From contig NZ_BJFN01000006.1 in the NCBI RefSeq assembly GCF_014189855.1, positions 310,001 to 374,000 of the forward strand: a stretch of DNA of 64,000 nt, read 5' to 3'. The DNA is from Buttiauxella sp. A111 (GTDB lineage Bacteria; Pseudomonadota; Gammaproteobacteria; Enterobacterales; Enterobacteriaceae). Below the pieces are notes generated by a model. That model saw only the letters and a list, made by a program, of their open reading frames with translations. It was not told the origin of the DNA and made no database searches. This document shows, piece after piece, positions 1-10,562 of the stretch (within the stretch, counting starts at the first letter, position 1; each line of letters starts with the position of its first letter). The translations under genes were made by a program, and so were the position numbers.

Positions 1-1240
1 GTGGCGAAGTCGTGGTGGCTAACTGGTCAACATTGTTTTTAAGCAATGGGCCGACGACTATCGTTGCACCATCTTGCTGGGCTTGAGCCAGTATCTGCGC
101 CAGTGGCTGCGTGGTGGTATCGTAGACTTTGATTTCAGCGGATGGATTCGCCGGGGCTGCTGCCGCTGCCTGCACTTGTGGCGCAGGTTGCGCCGCTGGA
201 GCAGGTTGTACAGGAGTCTCCGTAGGCTGTTGGGTTAAATCATCAACCGAGGCGGCTGACGGGCTTGCCACCATGTTGGGATCGACTGGCTGTGGCAGAG
301 CTGCTTGTGTGGTATCACCAGGTTGCGCATTGGCATCCGCTGGCTGCGCTGGTGCCGTCGTTTGTGAAACCGGTGCGGAACCCATGTTTTTCGCTGCTTC
401 AAAACCCTGCTGAATGGTGCGACCAAAAACCGCGGCCTGGCCGCTTAATGGCAGCAGCAGGGCAATTTTGTTAGTCGACGCGGGTTTGTAATTCTGCATA
501 TTGCTTAACTGCGTCGGCAGTGTTTTCGCACCCGGATTCTGCGGATAGCGCGTTTGCCAGTCTTTAATACCGGCTTTGAGCATTTCAGGATCGTTACGGT
601 TGTCGTTCCAGACGCGTTGCAGATCCAGCCAACCTTGCAGTGTGTTTTCGTCGGCATTGATAACCAGAGACTTCATCTGCTCGGCCGTCATCAGCGATAA
701 CGCCTGCCAGGTACCATCAATATTTTTTTGATGCGCAGGGCCGGTCAACATTGGCTCTTGCGCGATGTATGCGCGCAGCAGTTCAATCGACGGGTGATTC
801 TGGCTTGCGTCGATAACCGCCTGGTAATAGCGCGCCTGCTGATTTTTGTTAAGCGCAGCAACATTGATTTTGCTCAGACGCGCGTTGGCATCGGCATAAT
901 CTTTCTGAACGACTTTCACTTCGGCTGCCAGCAGTGCCTGTTCGCGGCGTTGCGTCTCGTCCATCTCTTTCGGTAGCTGATTGTAGAGATCAACGGCTTG
1001 CTGGGTTTTGCCTTCTTTTAACAGCGCATGAATGGCGAGTAATTGCCAGGTGGTCTTGCTATCATCAGTGCTTTGCTGCATTTGTTGCAGGTAATACGCC
1101 GAATTAGCAGTGGCTTCGCCCTGCATATGCGCATTCGACTGGTCTGGTGCTTTAGTAGTACAGCCGGCAAAAAATAGCGCGGCCAGCACAACAGGCAGAC
1201 AACGCCCGGCTTTAGAACGAATAAATTTAGACGGTACCAT
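1..1240 (-). CDS. lpoA: LpoA, penicillin-binding protein activator (partial)
   Basis: Outer-membrane lipoprotein that activates the peptidoglycan synthase PBP1A. The reading frame starts at the ATG whose complement is 1238-1240 and runs off the left edge, so only about 413 N-terminal codons are seen. The start MVPSKFIRSK is followed by a hydrophobic stretch ending in the lipobox FAGC (lipid-modified Cys27). A TPR-like helical domain follows, then the start of the periplasmic-binding-like domain (KIALLLPLSGQAAVFGRTIQ). Between them the linker is rich in Ala, Pro, Gln and Thr, as in other LpoA proteins. It is divergent from rsmI, as in E. coli. Identification rests on close match to E. coli LpoA (YraM). 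Confidence 0.95.
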   Translation of the reverse strand, partial: MVPSKFIRSKAGRCLPVVLAALFFAGCTTKAPDQSNAHMQGEATANSAYYLQQMQQSTDDSKTTWQLLAIHALLKEGKTQQAVDLYNQLPKEMDETQRREQALLAAEVKVVQKDYADANARLSKINVAALNKNQQARYYQAVIDASQNHPSIELLRAYIAQEPMLTGPAHQKNIDGTWQALSLMTAEQMKSLVINADENTLQGWLDLQRVWNDNRNDPEMLKAGIKDWQTRYPQNPGAKTLPTQLSNMQNYKPASTNKIALLLPLSGQAAVFGRTIQQGFEAAKNMGSAPVSQTTAPAQPADANAQPGDTTQAALPQPVDPNMVASPSAASVDDLTQQPTETPVQPAPAAQPAPQVQAAAAAPANPSAEIKVYDTTTQPLAQILAQAQQDGATIVVGPLLKNNVDQLATTTSP

Positions 1241-1302
1241 TCTGTATCCAGTGTAATTTTTATCTCAGTGTTCAATATTAAATCGGCAATACGGATGAAA
1301 CA

Positions 1303-2169
1303 ATGAAACAACTCGAAACGGCGGCTATTTCTGCCAGCACGCTCTACATCGTTCCGACACCCATCGGTAACCTCGGCGATATCACACAGCGGGCGTTATC
1401 CGTGTTGCAAAGCGTTGACCTGATTGCCGCTGAAGATACTCGCCATACAGGATTACTGCTGCAACATTTCGCCATTAATGCGCGATTGTTCGCATTGCAC
1501 GATCATAACGAGCAACAAAAATCAGAAACCTTGCTGGCTAAGCTTCAGGAAGGGCAAAGCATTGCGTTAGTTTCTGATGCAGGAACGCCATTAATTAACG
1601 ATCCTGGTTACCATCTGGTGCGCACATGCCGCGAAGCGGGTATCCGCGTCGTGCCGCTGCCCGGCCCTTGTGCTGCTATTGCGGCATTAAGTGCTGCCGG
1701 TTTACCTTCCGATCGCTTCTGCTACGAAGGTTTCTTGCCTGCTAAATCGAAAGGCCGCCGCGATGCGCTTAAGGCCATTGAGCAAGAACCTCGCACGCTG
1801 ATCTTCTATGAGTCCACGCATCGCCTGCTCGATAGTTTAGACGATATCTGCGCTGTGCTTGGTGAATCACGCTATGTGGTGCTGGCTCGCGAGCTAACGA
1901 AGACCTGGGAATCGATTCACGGCGCCCCGATTGGTGAGTTGGCGGCATGGGTGAAAGAAGACGAAAACCGCCGCAAAGGTGAAATGGTCCTGATTGTCGA
2001 AGGCTTTAAAGCGCCAACCGATGATGCGCTGCCGGCCGATGCGCTGCGTACTCTTGCTTTGCTACAAACAGAACTACCGCTGAAGAAAGCCGCTGCACTG
2101 GCCGCCGAAATTCATGGTGTGAAAAAGAATGCGCTGTATAAATATGCGTTAGAAAACAGCGAGAAATAA
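1303..2169 (+). CDS. rsmI: RsmI, 16S rRNA C1402 2'-O-methyltransferase
   Basis: SAM-dependent methyltransferase that modifies the ribose of C1402 in 16S rRNA. At 288 aa it is the usual length. Tetrapyrrole-methylase-fold signatures are visible: [12 protein letters not shown] near residue 20, AEDTRHTG near 43, [12 protein letters not shown] near 91 and [12 protein letters not shown] near 117. It is divergent from lpoA, with 62 bases between the two starts, so the two promoters must lie in that gap. Confidence 0.96.
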   Translation: MKQLETAAISASTLYIVPTPIGNLGDITQRALSVLQSVDLIAAEDTRHTGLLLQHFAINARLFALHDHNEQQKSETLLAKLQEGQSIALVSDAGTPLINDPGYHLVRTCREAGIRVVPLPGPCAAIAALSAAGLPSDRFCYEGFLPAKSKGRRDALKAIEQEPRTLIFYESTHRLLDSLDDICAVLGESRYVVLARELTKTWESIHGAPIGELAAWVKEDENRRKGEMVLIVEGFKAPTDDALPADALRTLALLQTELPLKKAAALAAEIHGVKKNALYKYALENSEK

Positions 2170-2281
2170 CGTTTTACGAGAAGCCTCGCATTGTGTTGTT
2201 ACGGGTATCGGTATTGTTTGAAAACTAAAAATAAGTGATGTTAATTTGCTCAAACTGTTTTTAGCTTAGGATGAGCAAATT

Positions 2282-2926
2282 ATGCCGGTGTTAATGCGTG
2301 GGGACTCGAATATGATCGTAATGCCATTATCTTATAGCCCTGCGGCGATTGAGCGCTCTTTTCAGGTGGTTGATGAAATCACGCTGGCGGGGAAGAAGTT
2401 TCTGGTTATCTTTGATAAACAGACGCCGCGCGCCGCTATAGTTAAAGCTGATATTGAAGAGATTGATGGTGTCGCGCGTCATATCGCGGTGGCAATGCTT
2501 GAGTTAGCCAATCAAAAAAGTATTGGCGATAATGTCATTTCGGTTGAGCGTTTTTGGGAAGAAACGGATCTGCTTCAGGTTGAGGGGGTCTGTGTGGAGA
2601 GGCGCTATCAGGAGGCGGGTTTTGCCACCCGGCTGTATGAAGCGCTAGTGATTAACTGCGGGGTCATTCTGATGAGTGATAATACGCAGTATCAAGGCGG
2701 CAAGGCTTTGTGGCAAAAGATTGCACGTGAATCAAAGGAACTGTCTGTGTTTGTTCTGGACACCGATTCCGGCAGATTCTATCCCTATGATGGCACGAAA
2801 GTTATCTACGATGGCTCGAGCATTCCAGAAGAAAAAATCTGGAGTGAACATCCTGATACGGCTCGTTTTGGCGTAGTGTTGATAGCTGAAGATAAGAAAA
2901 AAATCGACAAACTTGCCTCAAATTAA
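2282..2926 (+). CDS. Unknown protein with GNAT-like segment
   Basis: 214 aa from the first ATG. A second in-frame ATG at 2312, preceded by a GGGGA sequence, could equally be the start and gives 204 aa. I do not recognise the family. Residues around 103-125 (VERRYQEAGFATRLYEAL) resemble the acetyl-CoA-binding motif A of GNAT acetyltransferases, and the next block (LMSDNTQYQGGKALWQKI) is also typical of GNAT-like folds. There is no signal peptide or membrane segment. It is a single gene closed by its own terminator, lying where E. coli has other yra genes, so it is probably accessory. Confidence 0.7.
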   Translation: MPVLMRGDSNMIVMPLSYSPAAIERSFQVVDEITLAGKKFLVIFDKQTPRAAIVKADIEEIDGVARHIAVAMLELANQKSIGDNVISVERFWEETDLLQVEGVCVERRYQEAGFATRLYEALVINCGVILMSDNTQYQGGKALWQKIARESKELSVFVLDTDSGRFYPYDGTKVIYDGSSIPEEKIWSEHPDTARFGVVLIAEDKKKIDKLASN

Positions 2927-2952
2927 AAACCCGCTTTCGCGGGTTTTTTGTT
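2927..2952 (+). terminator. Rho-independent terminator after the 2282 gene
   Basis: CCCGC (2930-2934), loop TTTC, GCGGG (2939-2943), then six T. It begins immediately after the stop codon. A short A-run on the 5' side may let it also end the convergent glycosidase transcript. Confidence 0.85.
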
Positions 2953-2974
2953 TTAACTACCAATGATGAAAATA

Positions 2975-4873
2975 TTATTTCTCGCCAGTAACCGGCGTCG
3001 CCTCAATCACCAGCGTTTCCAGCGGCTTCAGGGTGACAATCACCGGCTTGCTGTAGTCATCTGGCAGCGTACTATTCTTGCCGTAGACCGATTTCAGTGT
3101 GAAATGCGTGGCTTCGCCATCAGGGATTTCAAAGCTCTTCGTCAAATCCAGATAGTAGCTTTGTTCTTTGTCAGACGGGTTACGCAAACCAAAGATAGCT
3201 TTATCTTTGCTCCACGATGCCCAGCCATACGCTTCAAGCAAAGTTGGGTCACCGCCAATCCAGTGAGTATCAACCAGCACAGCGCTATTTGCGCGTGACC
3301 ATTTCGCGGCATCTGCCAGCGTGTCCCACTTGGCGCTATTCAACATGGATGGCGTGATGTACAGCTCTTGCAGTTGAGTCCCGGTGGCAAAATAGCTCCA
3401 GACCTGGTCGGCAAAGTCACTGTCGGTTTGTACTTTCTCAAGCCCGAAATAGGCATGCTCGGCGCTAACAATTCCGTGGTACATCAGCGAGTTTATCGGG
3501 AACAGCGGACCTTTACGCACGATAGAACGATAAGTTTCGGCATCGCGGTAGGTCATCCATTGTTGAACCGGTAAGCCTTTACCATAGACATTAATATCAT
3601 CGCCCTGGCGCCAGATGGAATCGGCGTAAAATAGCCAGGAAGGGCTGGCGTCAGTACCGGTGGTGAGGTTAATAAACAGATCTTTATTTGCCTCACGCAT
3701 GTTCTTGATAAGCTCGATCGATGCATCAAAGTCGGACGCAAACTGGCTGCCCTGAATCCAGTTATTGGCATTCCCCATACCATCAAGTTTGAACGAGGTA
3801 ATATGTTCATTCTTGATTAACTTAATGATCTGCTCGTTAAAATTGCGGAAGTAATTTGGGCCGGAGAGGGCCAGTTTCCCGTCAACGGTTTCAAAGCCAT
3901 TTTCTTTGGCATGAGAAACGCGAATATCGCGCGGTTTGTTATAGCCGCCCCATGGCGATAACCATAAACCCACCGAAGTATGCAGGCTGTCGGCTTTTTC
4001 TTTCACGACACCAAAGCCATTGCTGAACGCCGGGCCAAATAGCCATTTGCCCGTGCGGTCATCCCAGCCGTCATCCAGCAGGAAGCCATCAAGTTTAACG
4101 CCGCGTTTTTTAATGAGCTCATCGGCGTAGCTATCCATCCGATTGAGCACATCTTTTTCGGTATATGTGGTGAAGAACCCAATATCCATCCAGCTGTTGT
4201 AATGCAGATACGGCTGATATGGGCGCGGGCGCATCGCATTAATAAATTGGTTGAAGTTACGGCGCAACTGATTCGTCGCTTCAAAGGTACCGAAATAAGT
4301 TGTAAAGGTAACCGGCGCGTCGGTTTTAATTGGGGTTTTTAGCGCAACGTTCAGATTCGTTGTTGTTTCATACGCGTAAGTATTAACGATAGGTTTTTCC
4401 GGCAGAATAAAGAAACTGTCGGCAATAATCGGTGAGCTATTAATTGCGCCATCAACGTAAGGGGCTTGCGATTGTCCTTTCGTTGGGAAGAAGGTGATTT
4501 TCGCAACATCCTGCGCTCTATCTTTCGCCTTTATCGTGTAGTCGATGCTGGCGTACTTGCCTTTAAGGACATTCAATACCACCGTAACCGCGAAATCTTT
4601 ATGGTCGTAATCGATATGAATAGCGTCATCTTTTTGGCTGACATTTTTAATTTTAAAGTCGGCGGCGTGAATAACATCTTCATTAGGTAGTGTCAGAAAG
4701 AACAACTCTTTGGGGGCGAGTTTACTTTGTGAGAGCTTGTCCTTTATCACGACGGCAGAATTAGTGTCATCAAATGAGATAGAGATATTGTTGTTATTTA
4801 GCAGATATTCAGAAGCAAAAGCGCCATTGCTAATCAGAAGTAATAATACCGAGCTCTTTATGATTTTCTTCAT
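2975..4873 (-). CDS. Secreted GH36-type alpha-galactosidase/GalNAc-ase
   Basis: 632-aa glycoside hydrolase with a clear signal peptide (MKKIIKSS, hydrophobic core, predicted cleavage after AFA at residue 20), so it acts in the periplasm or outside. An N-terminal beta domain (to about 215) precedes the (beta/alpha)8 barrel. The barrel shows clan-D marks: LDDGW at 266-270, FKLDGMGN with candidate nucleophile Asp364, and WRQGDD with candidate acid/base Asp425 or Asp426. It lies 89 bases after kbaY in the same orientation, where E. coli has agaBCDI. The context suggests release of terminal alpha-linked GalNAc or Gal from glycans for the aga pathway. The exact substrate is inferred, not shown. Confidence 0.78.
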   Translation of the reverse strand: MKKIIKSSVLLLLISNGAFASEYLLNNNNISISFDDTNSAVVIKDKLSQSKLAPKELFFLTLPNEDVIHAADFKIKNVSQKDDAIHIDYDHKDFAVTVVLNVLKGKYASIDYTIKAKDRAQDVAKITFFPTKGQSQAPYVDGAINSSPIIADSFFILPEKPIVNTYAYETTTNLNVALKTPIKTDAPVTFTTYFGTFEATNQLRRNFNQFINAMRPRPYQPYLHYNSWMDIGFFTTYTEKDVLNRMDSYADELIKKRGVKLDGFLLDDGWDDRTGKWLFGPAFSNGFGVVKEKADSLHTSVGLWLSPWGGYNKPRDIRVSHAKENGFETVDGKLALSGPNYFRNFNEQIIKLIKNEHITSFKLDGMGNANNWIQGSQFASDFDASIELIKNMREANKDLFINLTTGTDASPSWLFYADSIWRQGDDINVYGKGLPVQQWMTYRDAETYRSIVRKGPLFPINSLMYHGIVSAEHAYFGLEKVQTDSDFADQVWSYFATGTQLQELYITPSMLNSAKWDTLADAAKWSRANSAVLVDTHWIGGDPTLLEAYGWASWSKDKAIFGLRNPSDKEQSYYLDLTKSFEIPDGEATHFTLKSVYGKNSTLPDDYSKPVIVTLKPLETLVIEATPVTGEK

Positions 4874-4962
4874 CGTTTGTCCTTGTGATTCGAGGGTTTC
4901 GTGGCAAGTATCAAACTGATTGCGTTACCCGGTTTTCCAGGTAACGCTTTAAAAAATAAGAT

Positions 4963-5853
<891 letters not shown>

Positions 5854-7008
5854 TCAGCCTTTCCACGGATGAATAATCACACCTTTCACAACACGGTTTA
5901 CCGTGCCGCTGGCAGAAGGCGTATCAGGGGTGATGCCTGCTTTGATTGATTCGGTTAGCGCGAAAATCTGTGCATACATCAGGAAGCAGAAAGCCTGCTC
6001 AACGTCGATAAACTCACGGGAAGGTGGCAGCCAGATATGCGGCCCTGTCTCGACTTCCGGGCAAGGTGACGCGCAGATTGCCACGACGCGCATCGCCTGT
6101 TGGTCGCGACGCAGTTCAGCCAGTAAATCGAGATCGTATTGGCGGGTATACGGATGGCTTGAAACCATCACCACGACTAACGTTTCGTTATTGACCAGTG
6201 ATTTAGGGCCGTGGCGGAATCCGGTTGGAGAGTCATAAAACGCGGCCAGTTTTCCGGCGGTGAGCTCCAGTACTTTTAGTGCAGACTCACGAGCCACACC
6301 CTGCAATCCACCGCTGCCGAGATAGACAACACGCTTAAACGCAAGGTCGCCAAACACGTTTTCGTTGAACTCACCCTGTGAGGCAATAATTTGCTCGCAG
6401 CGAGTCGCCACATCCTGGAAGGAGGTGCTGTTGATGACATCAGGGGCAAACACCGCAAGGCAGCTAGCCATCATGGTGGTGATACTGCTGGTCATGGCGA
6501 AGCCGCGATCGTGCGTTTCCGGCGGCATTAATAGCGCCAGGGAATTGTGACTGGTGGCCGCATTCTGATACAGGCTACCGGCTTCGTTACACGTAATGAT
6601 CAGGTGGTAGCAGTGCTCCATCACCTGATTGACTAAATCGACTGCCGCCACGCTTTCAGGACTGTTGCCAGAGCGTGCAAAAGAGACCAGTAACGTCGGC
6701 TCCTGCGGGGATAAGTAATCCAGCGGGTTGGTGACCAGGTCGGTGGTTGGCACCGCAACAAAGTTTTTCCCGGTGTGGCGTGACAGCCACGGCGTAACAA
6801 TATCGCCAATAAAAGCGGAGGTTCCTGCACCCGTCAGGATAATTTTTAGAGAGGTGTTTTGCAGCAAAGGCTCAAGGAATGCATCGATGTTGCTACGTTG
6901 ATTACCGATATTTTTTAACGATCGGCTCCAGCTTTCCGGCTGTTGGCGGATCTCTTTTTCGGTCCAGGTTGATGTGCCGGAAAGACAGGCAGATTGGGTT
7001 TCGCTCAT
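5854..7008 (-). CDS. agaS: AgaS, galactosamine-6-phosphate deaminase/isomerase
   Basis: 384-aa protein with two SIS (sugar isomerase) domains, related to the isomerase half of GlmS. It converts galactosamine-6-phosphate to tagatose-6-phosphate with loss of ammonia. ILTGAGTSAFIGDI (near residue 60) and SFARSGNSPES (near 110) are the sugar-phosphate-binding loops of the first domain, and GSGGLQGVARESALK marks the second. First gene of the agaS-kbaY-glycosidase unit. The 302-base upstream gap carries AgaR-type operators. Confidence 0.93.
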   Translation of the reverse strand: MSETQSACLSGTSTWTEKEIRQQPESWSRSLKNIGNQRSNIDAFLEPLLQNTSLKIILTGAGTSAFIGDIVTPWLSRHTGKNFVAVPTTDLVTNPLDYLSPQEPTLLVSFARSGNSPESVAAVDLVNQVMEHCYHLIITCNEAGSLYQNAATSHNSLALLMPPETHDRGFAMTSSITTMMASCLAVFAPDVINSTSFQDVATRCEQIIASQGEFNENVFGDLAFKRVVYLGSGGLQGVARESALKVLELTAGKLAAFYDSPTGFRHGPKSLVNNETLVVVMVSSHPYTRQYDLDLLAELRRDQQAMRVVAICASPCPEVETGPHIWLPPSREFIDVEQAFCFLMYAQIFALTESIKAGITPDTPSASGTVNRVVKGVIIHPWKG

Positions 7009-7063
7009 AACTCAGTCCTTAGCAGTGCAAGATCATCGGAAGTAGCACAAAGCAGTACAGGAC

Positions 7064-7087
7064 AATCTTTCGTTTTGTTTCATTTAC
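7064..7087 (+). promoter_or_regulatory. AgaR operator candidate upstream of agaS
   Basis: TTTCGTTTTGTTTCATTT at 7068-7085 matches the known AgaR core TTTCRTTTYRTTT with the expected continuation. It lies 60-80 bases upstream of the agaS start. Match to the AgaR consensus is from memory of the E. coli operators. Confidence 0.75.
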
Positions 7088-7111
7088 TCAACTTCATGCT
7101 TAAATAAAATC

Positions 7112-7164
7112 TATAGAAAAGAAAACGAAAGGTCAACGTAAGAAAAACAATAAAACGAAAAATG
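7112..7164 (-). promoter_or_regulatory. Two further AgaR-like boxes, opposite strand
   Basis: On the minus strand, 7114-7133 reads CTTTCGTTTTCTTTTC and 7145-7162 reads TTTCGTTTTATTGTTTTT. Each departs from the AgaR core at one or two positions. Together with the 7064-7087 box they form a cluster in the 302-base gap between agaA and agaS. The rest of that gap (7165-7310) is AT-rich with no gene I can see. Confidence 0.5.
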
Positions 7165-7310
7165 TGATCCAGGAAATGATCGTTTTCATTCAATCAATTG
7201 ATTTTAAATATAATTATGAATAAATAGATAATTGACGTGAAGCTAATCGAAAGGAAAAGAAAGATCTGCCGCCGGCAGGCGACAGATCAAAGCGAGGAGC
7301 AACGAAAGAA

Positions 7311-8444
7311 CTACAAAGGGAGATGTTGGCCATTAATCCAGATGTTTTGAAGCTCTAGCAGTGGATTAAGCGCTATCAAACTGGCACGTTTACCTGGGGC
7401 TAACGAACCTAACTCTTTGTCTAAACCGAGCATTTTTGCCGGATGCAATGAAGCCATATGGATGGCATCTTCTGCATGCACGCCGACGTGATTCACCAGA
7501 TTGCGCACAGCGGCATCAAGCGCAAGGGTGCTTCCTGCAAGACCGCCGCTTTCGGTTCGCACGATCCCATTGCTCATGGTGACCGGGTGCCCACAAATCG
7601 AATAATCACCGTCAGGCATTCCCGCTGCACTCATGGCATCGGTTATCAGCAAAATTCGGGACTTAGCGCAGCTGCAAGCAATATTCATGACCGCTGGATG
7701 AACGTGATGCCCGTCGGCAATTAGCTCAAGCCAGGCGCGTTTGTCAGTTAAACCCGCACCGACCATACCCGGATTACGGTGGTGCAAACCCGTCATACCG
7801 TTAAAGCAATGCACCAGGCCGTCAGCCCCGGCATCGAATGCCTGAAGTGTTTGTTCATGGCTGGCGGCGCTATGGCCGAGCATCACGCGAACGTTACGGC
7901 TTTTCAGATGTTTTATCATCTCAAGCGCTTCGGGCTTTTCAGGCGCCAGTGCCACGACGCGCAACGTGTTTTGCGATACATCTATCAACCGATCCAGTTC
8001 CGGAATATTCAGTTCGCGGAATAACTCGGGTGGATGAGCCCCCTTATTCTGTGGTGTGAAGTATGGCCCTTCGAGATAACTGCCCAGCACGCTCGCACCA
8101 GGCCCGCCGCGATAATAGCGTTGCGAGATACGCCGCAATGCACGTTCAATATCTTCAAGCGGCGCGGTGACGGTGGTGGGCAACCAGCCGCCGACACCTT
8201 CACGCGCTTTGTGCATCGCCAGACGGTCGAGGACGCCGGGGTCGTCATCCATCACATCAACCCCGTCGCCGCCGTGCACATGAATGTCTATGTACGCCGG
8301 GCACAGCAGTTCCGCATCACGCGCCATCATTCCAGCAGGAATCGGTTCGATGGCGACAATCGTTTCGTTATCAATGAGTAACTGATGATTGTCTAGCCAG
8401 CCTTGTTCGGTGAGAACGCGCCTGGCCCGCAGCAGCGTGGTCAT
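7311..8444 (-). CDS. agaA: AgaA, N-acetylgalactosamine-6-phosphate deacetylase
   Basis: 377-aa amidohydrolase of the NagA family that removes acetate from GalNAc-6-phosphate. Metal-binding marks are DIHVHGGDG (near residue 53), the LEGPY motif, MLGHSAAS and the catalytic-Asp segment LITDAMSAAG. It is full length, unlike E. coli K-12 where agaA is truncated, so the pathway from GalNAc should be complete. Its start overlaps the agaF stop by four bases (ATGA), implying coupled translation. Confidence 0.94.
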   Translation of the reverse strand: MTTLLRARRVLTEQGWLDNHQLLIDNETIVAIEPIPAGMMARDAELLCPAYIDIHVHGGDGVDVMDDDPGVLDRLAMHKAREGVGGWLPTTVTAPLEDIERALRRISQRYYRGGPGASVLGSYLEGPYFTPQNKGAHPPELFRELNIPELDRLIDVSQNTLRVVALAPEKPEALEMIKHLKSRNVRVMLGHSAASHEQTLQAFDAGADGLVHCFNGMTGLHHRNPGMVGAGLTDKRAWLELIADGHHVHPAVMNIACSCAKSRILLITDAMSAAGMPDGDYSICGHPVTMSNGIVRTESGGLAGSTLALDAAVRNLVNHVGVHAEDAIHMASLHPAKMLGLDKELGSLAPGKRASLIALNPLLELQNIWINGQHLPL

Positions 8445-8875
8445 ATTCCTTCCTCGACCGCCTCAGCTTCGCGGTAGCGTCCCATTTCATCCACCAGGCT
8501 GGTTAGCCCACGATGGCCGCATTCCAGTGCCTGAAGACGGAACTCTTTACTGCTCAGCCCGTCGCGTTCCAGCACCATTTCCAGCAGTAATTGCAGGTTG
8601 ATGCCGGTGATCACTTCACGGCCTGGTTTCTCCAGCGCCAGGGTTGAAGCCACGCGGAACGGGGTTCCGCCAAGTAAATCGGTTAAAAACACCAGCCCTT
8701 CGCTTTCATCTAATACGCTGATGGCTTCTTCGAACTGCGCGGTAAGCAGTGCGGTTGAAGACGTTTCAGGGAAATCTATGGCGATAAGTTGCTCTTGTTC
8801 ACCAAGAATCTGTTTCATCGCTTTTTCCAGTCCGGTGGCAAAGCCACCGTGACCGCTAAGAATAATACTTAACAT
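8441..8875 (-). CDS. agaF: PTS mannose-family EIIA, GalNAc-specific
   Basis: 144-aa cytoplasmic EIIA domain of the mannose PTS family. His9 in SGHGG near the N-terminus is the expected phosphorylation site, fed from HPr. The LLGGTPF motif near residue 69 is typical of the fold. It lies between agaE and agaA in the agaZVWEFA order. Confidence 0.94.
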   Translation of the reverse strand: MLSIILSGHGGFATGLEKAMKQILGEQEQLIAIDFPETSSTALLTAQFEEAISVLDESEGLVFLTDLLGGTPFRVASTLALEKPGREVITGINLQLLLEMVLERDGLSSKEFRLQALECGHRGLTSLVDEMGRYREAEAVEEGI

Positions 8876-8904
8876 ATTGTTTTCTCTCGCTTACAGGATG
8901 TCAC

Positions 8905-9780
8905 TTACAGGAAGTGAGCAAACTTCCCGACAACACCCAGCACTACCGTGATACCGATAAGGCGCAGCGGGCTCCATCCACGCCGTACTAACGCGTACAT
9001 GCACAGTGTATAAACCAGGGGCAAAAATGCAGGCATTAACTTGTCGATAACGTCGGTTTGCAGTTTCACTACCGCATCACCCGCCGTAATTTCCAACGTG
9101 GTGGAAAGGCGAACGTAAGTGGCAACCAGCGCACCAATAACCGTCATCCCCACAATAGACGCGGCATGACCCACTTTGCGAGTGTTGGCTTTGATCAGTG
9201 GGATGGCCGCCACACCCATGCGGTAAGCGTAATGCGCAAGGCCGAAGCGCAAACCAAGGTGCACGACGTTAAACAACACGATAAAGATAACCGCGCCGAG
9301 GATTGAACCCTGAAGCGCAAGGCTCGCCCCGATACCGCCGCATATTGGCAGCAAGGTCAGCCAGAACATGGCGTCACCAATTCCGCCCAACGGCGCACCC
9401 ACAGCAATTTTAGTGCTCTGGATACTGTTCACATCCTGCTTTGAGCGCTCCATCGCCAGAATAATGCCGATGACAAAGGTCACGAGGAAAGGGTGGGTGT
9501 TGAAGAATCCCATGTGGCCTTTCATGGCGCGAGCCAGATCGTTCTTGTTGGTGTGGATCTTTTTCAGCGCGGGCAGTAAACCGTAGAGCCAGCCGGAGGC
9601 CTGCATACGCTCATAGTTAAATGATGCCTGTAATAGCATGGAGCGCCATGCTACCCGGTTAATATCCTGCTTCGTCAGTTCCGCACCGATACGTTGATCT
9701 TCATAGATATTGTCGTTTTTTTCGACCGCGGCGGTGTCTGTTACGTTAACGCCTGGCAGAGTCTGATCGTTAGATACCAT
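8905..9780 (-). CDS. agaE: PTS mannose-family EIID, GalNAc-specific
   Basis: 291-aa membrane subunit of the GalNAc permease. The N-terminal KQDINRVAWRSM and FNYERMQASGW are EIID signatures, followed by GGIGDAMFW and several membrane helices. I chose ATG 9780 because AGAGGA precedes it at proper spacing; a TTG two codons upstream is possible. The start overlaps the end of agaW by 11 bases. Confidence 0.93.
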   Translation of the reverse strand: MVSNDQTLPGVNVTDTAAVEKNDNIYEDQRIGAELTKQDINRVAWRSMLLQASFNYERMQASGWLYGLLPALKKIHTNKNDLARAMKGHMGFFNTHPFLVTFVIGIILAMERSKQDVNSIQSTKIAVGAPLGGIGDAMFWLTLLPICGGIGASLALQGSILGAVIFIVLFNVVHLGLRFGLAHYAYRMGVAAIPLIKANTRKVGHAASIVGMTVIGALVATYVRLSTTLEITAGDAVVKLQTDVIDKLMPAFLPLVYTLCMYALVRRGWSPLRLIGITVVLGVVGKFAHFL

Positions 9781-10552
9781 CTTCAAATTCCTCTTGCTTC
9801 ACGTGTGTAGGTTGCTGTGGTGCCGGGTCTTTGCGTAAGAAATCAATTAACGCCATCGCCAGTGCTGCGGCGGCAATAGCCAGCACTGGCAGTTTCAGCC
9901 AGGCTGCAGCCACAAAGCCGAGAATGAAATATGGGATGTAGACATTCTTCATCATGATTTTCAGCAGCACGGCAAAACCGATGGCTGGCATGATTCCACC
10001 CGCGACACCCAGGCCGTCAATCAGACGAGCAGGCAGCATGTCGATAGCGGTTTTCGCATGTTCTGCACCAAAGTAGATGGGCAGGAATGCGCACAGAAAA
10101 TAGAAGGTGCCGAGCGCCAGTAATGCCAGGTAGTTCACGCGCTCAATACCATCGGTGTCGGCGTTAGCTGCCATTCGGTCGCAGCGAGCCATCACGCCAG
10201 ACATGATGGAGAACAGGAAGGTAATCCCCATCTGTACGGCAACAGCGAATGGCACCGCGACGCCAACAGCCACTTCCGGTTTAACGCCCGTGGTAATGGC
10301 GAAGGTGGTGCCGACAATGGTACCGATAATCACGTTAGGTGGCTGCGCACCGGCAAGTGGCGCAAGACCCATCCAGACCAACTCCAGCGTCCCGCCACAC
10401 AAAATCCCGGTATGAAGGTCGCCAAGAATCAAGCCAACCAGTGGCCCAAGTACCACCGGACGGTGCATATGCGTCAGGCCGTTGAACATATCCAGACCTG
10501 CTATAAAGGCCAGAATACCCAACGCTAATGCCTGTAATAAGCTAATTTCCAT
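9770..10552 (-). CDS. agaW: PTS mannose-family EIIC, GalNAc-specific
   Basis: Membrane channel subunit, 260 aa from MEISLLQALALG. The reading frame is open further upstream, but this ATG lies 10 bases after the agaV stop and gives the family's usual N-terminus. EIIC marks include DMFNGLTHMHRPVVLGPLVGLILGD near the start, broken into hydrophobic helices, and APLAGAQPPNV. It works with agaV (EIIB), agaE (EIID) and agaF (EIIA) to import and phosphorylate GalNAc. Confidence 0.93.
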   Translation of the reverse strand: MEISLLQALALGILAFIAGLDMFNGLTHMHRPVVLGPLVGLILGDLHTGILCGGTLELVWMGLAPLAGAQPPNVIIGTIVGTTFAITTGVKPEVAVGVAVPFAVAVQMGITFLFSIMSGVMARCDRMAANADTDGIERVNYLALLALGTFYFLCAFLPIYFGAEHAKTAIDMLPARLIDGLGVAGGIMPAIGFAVLLKIMMKNVYIPYFILGFVAAAWLKLPVLAIAAAALAMALIDFLRKDPAPQQPTHVKQEEFEDGI

Positions 10553-10562
10553 AGAAATTCCC

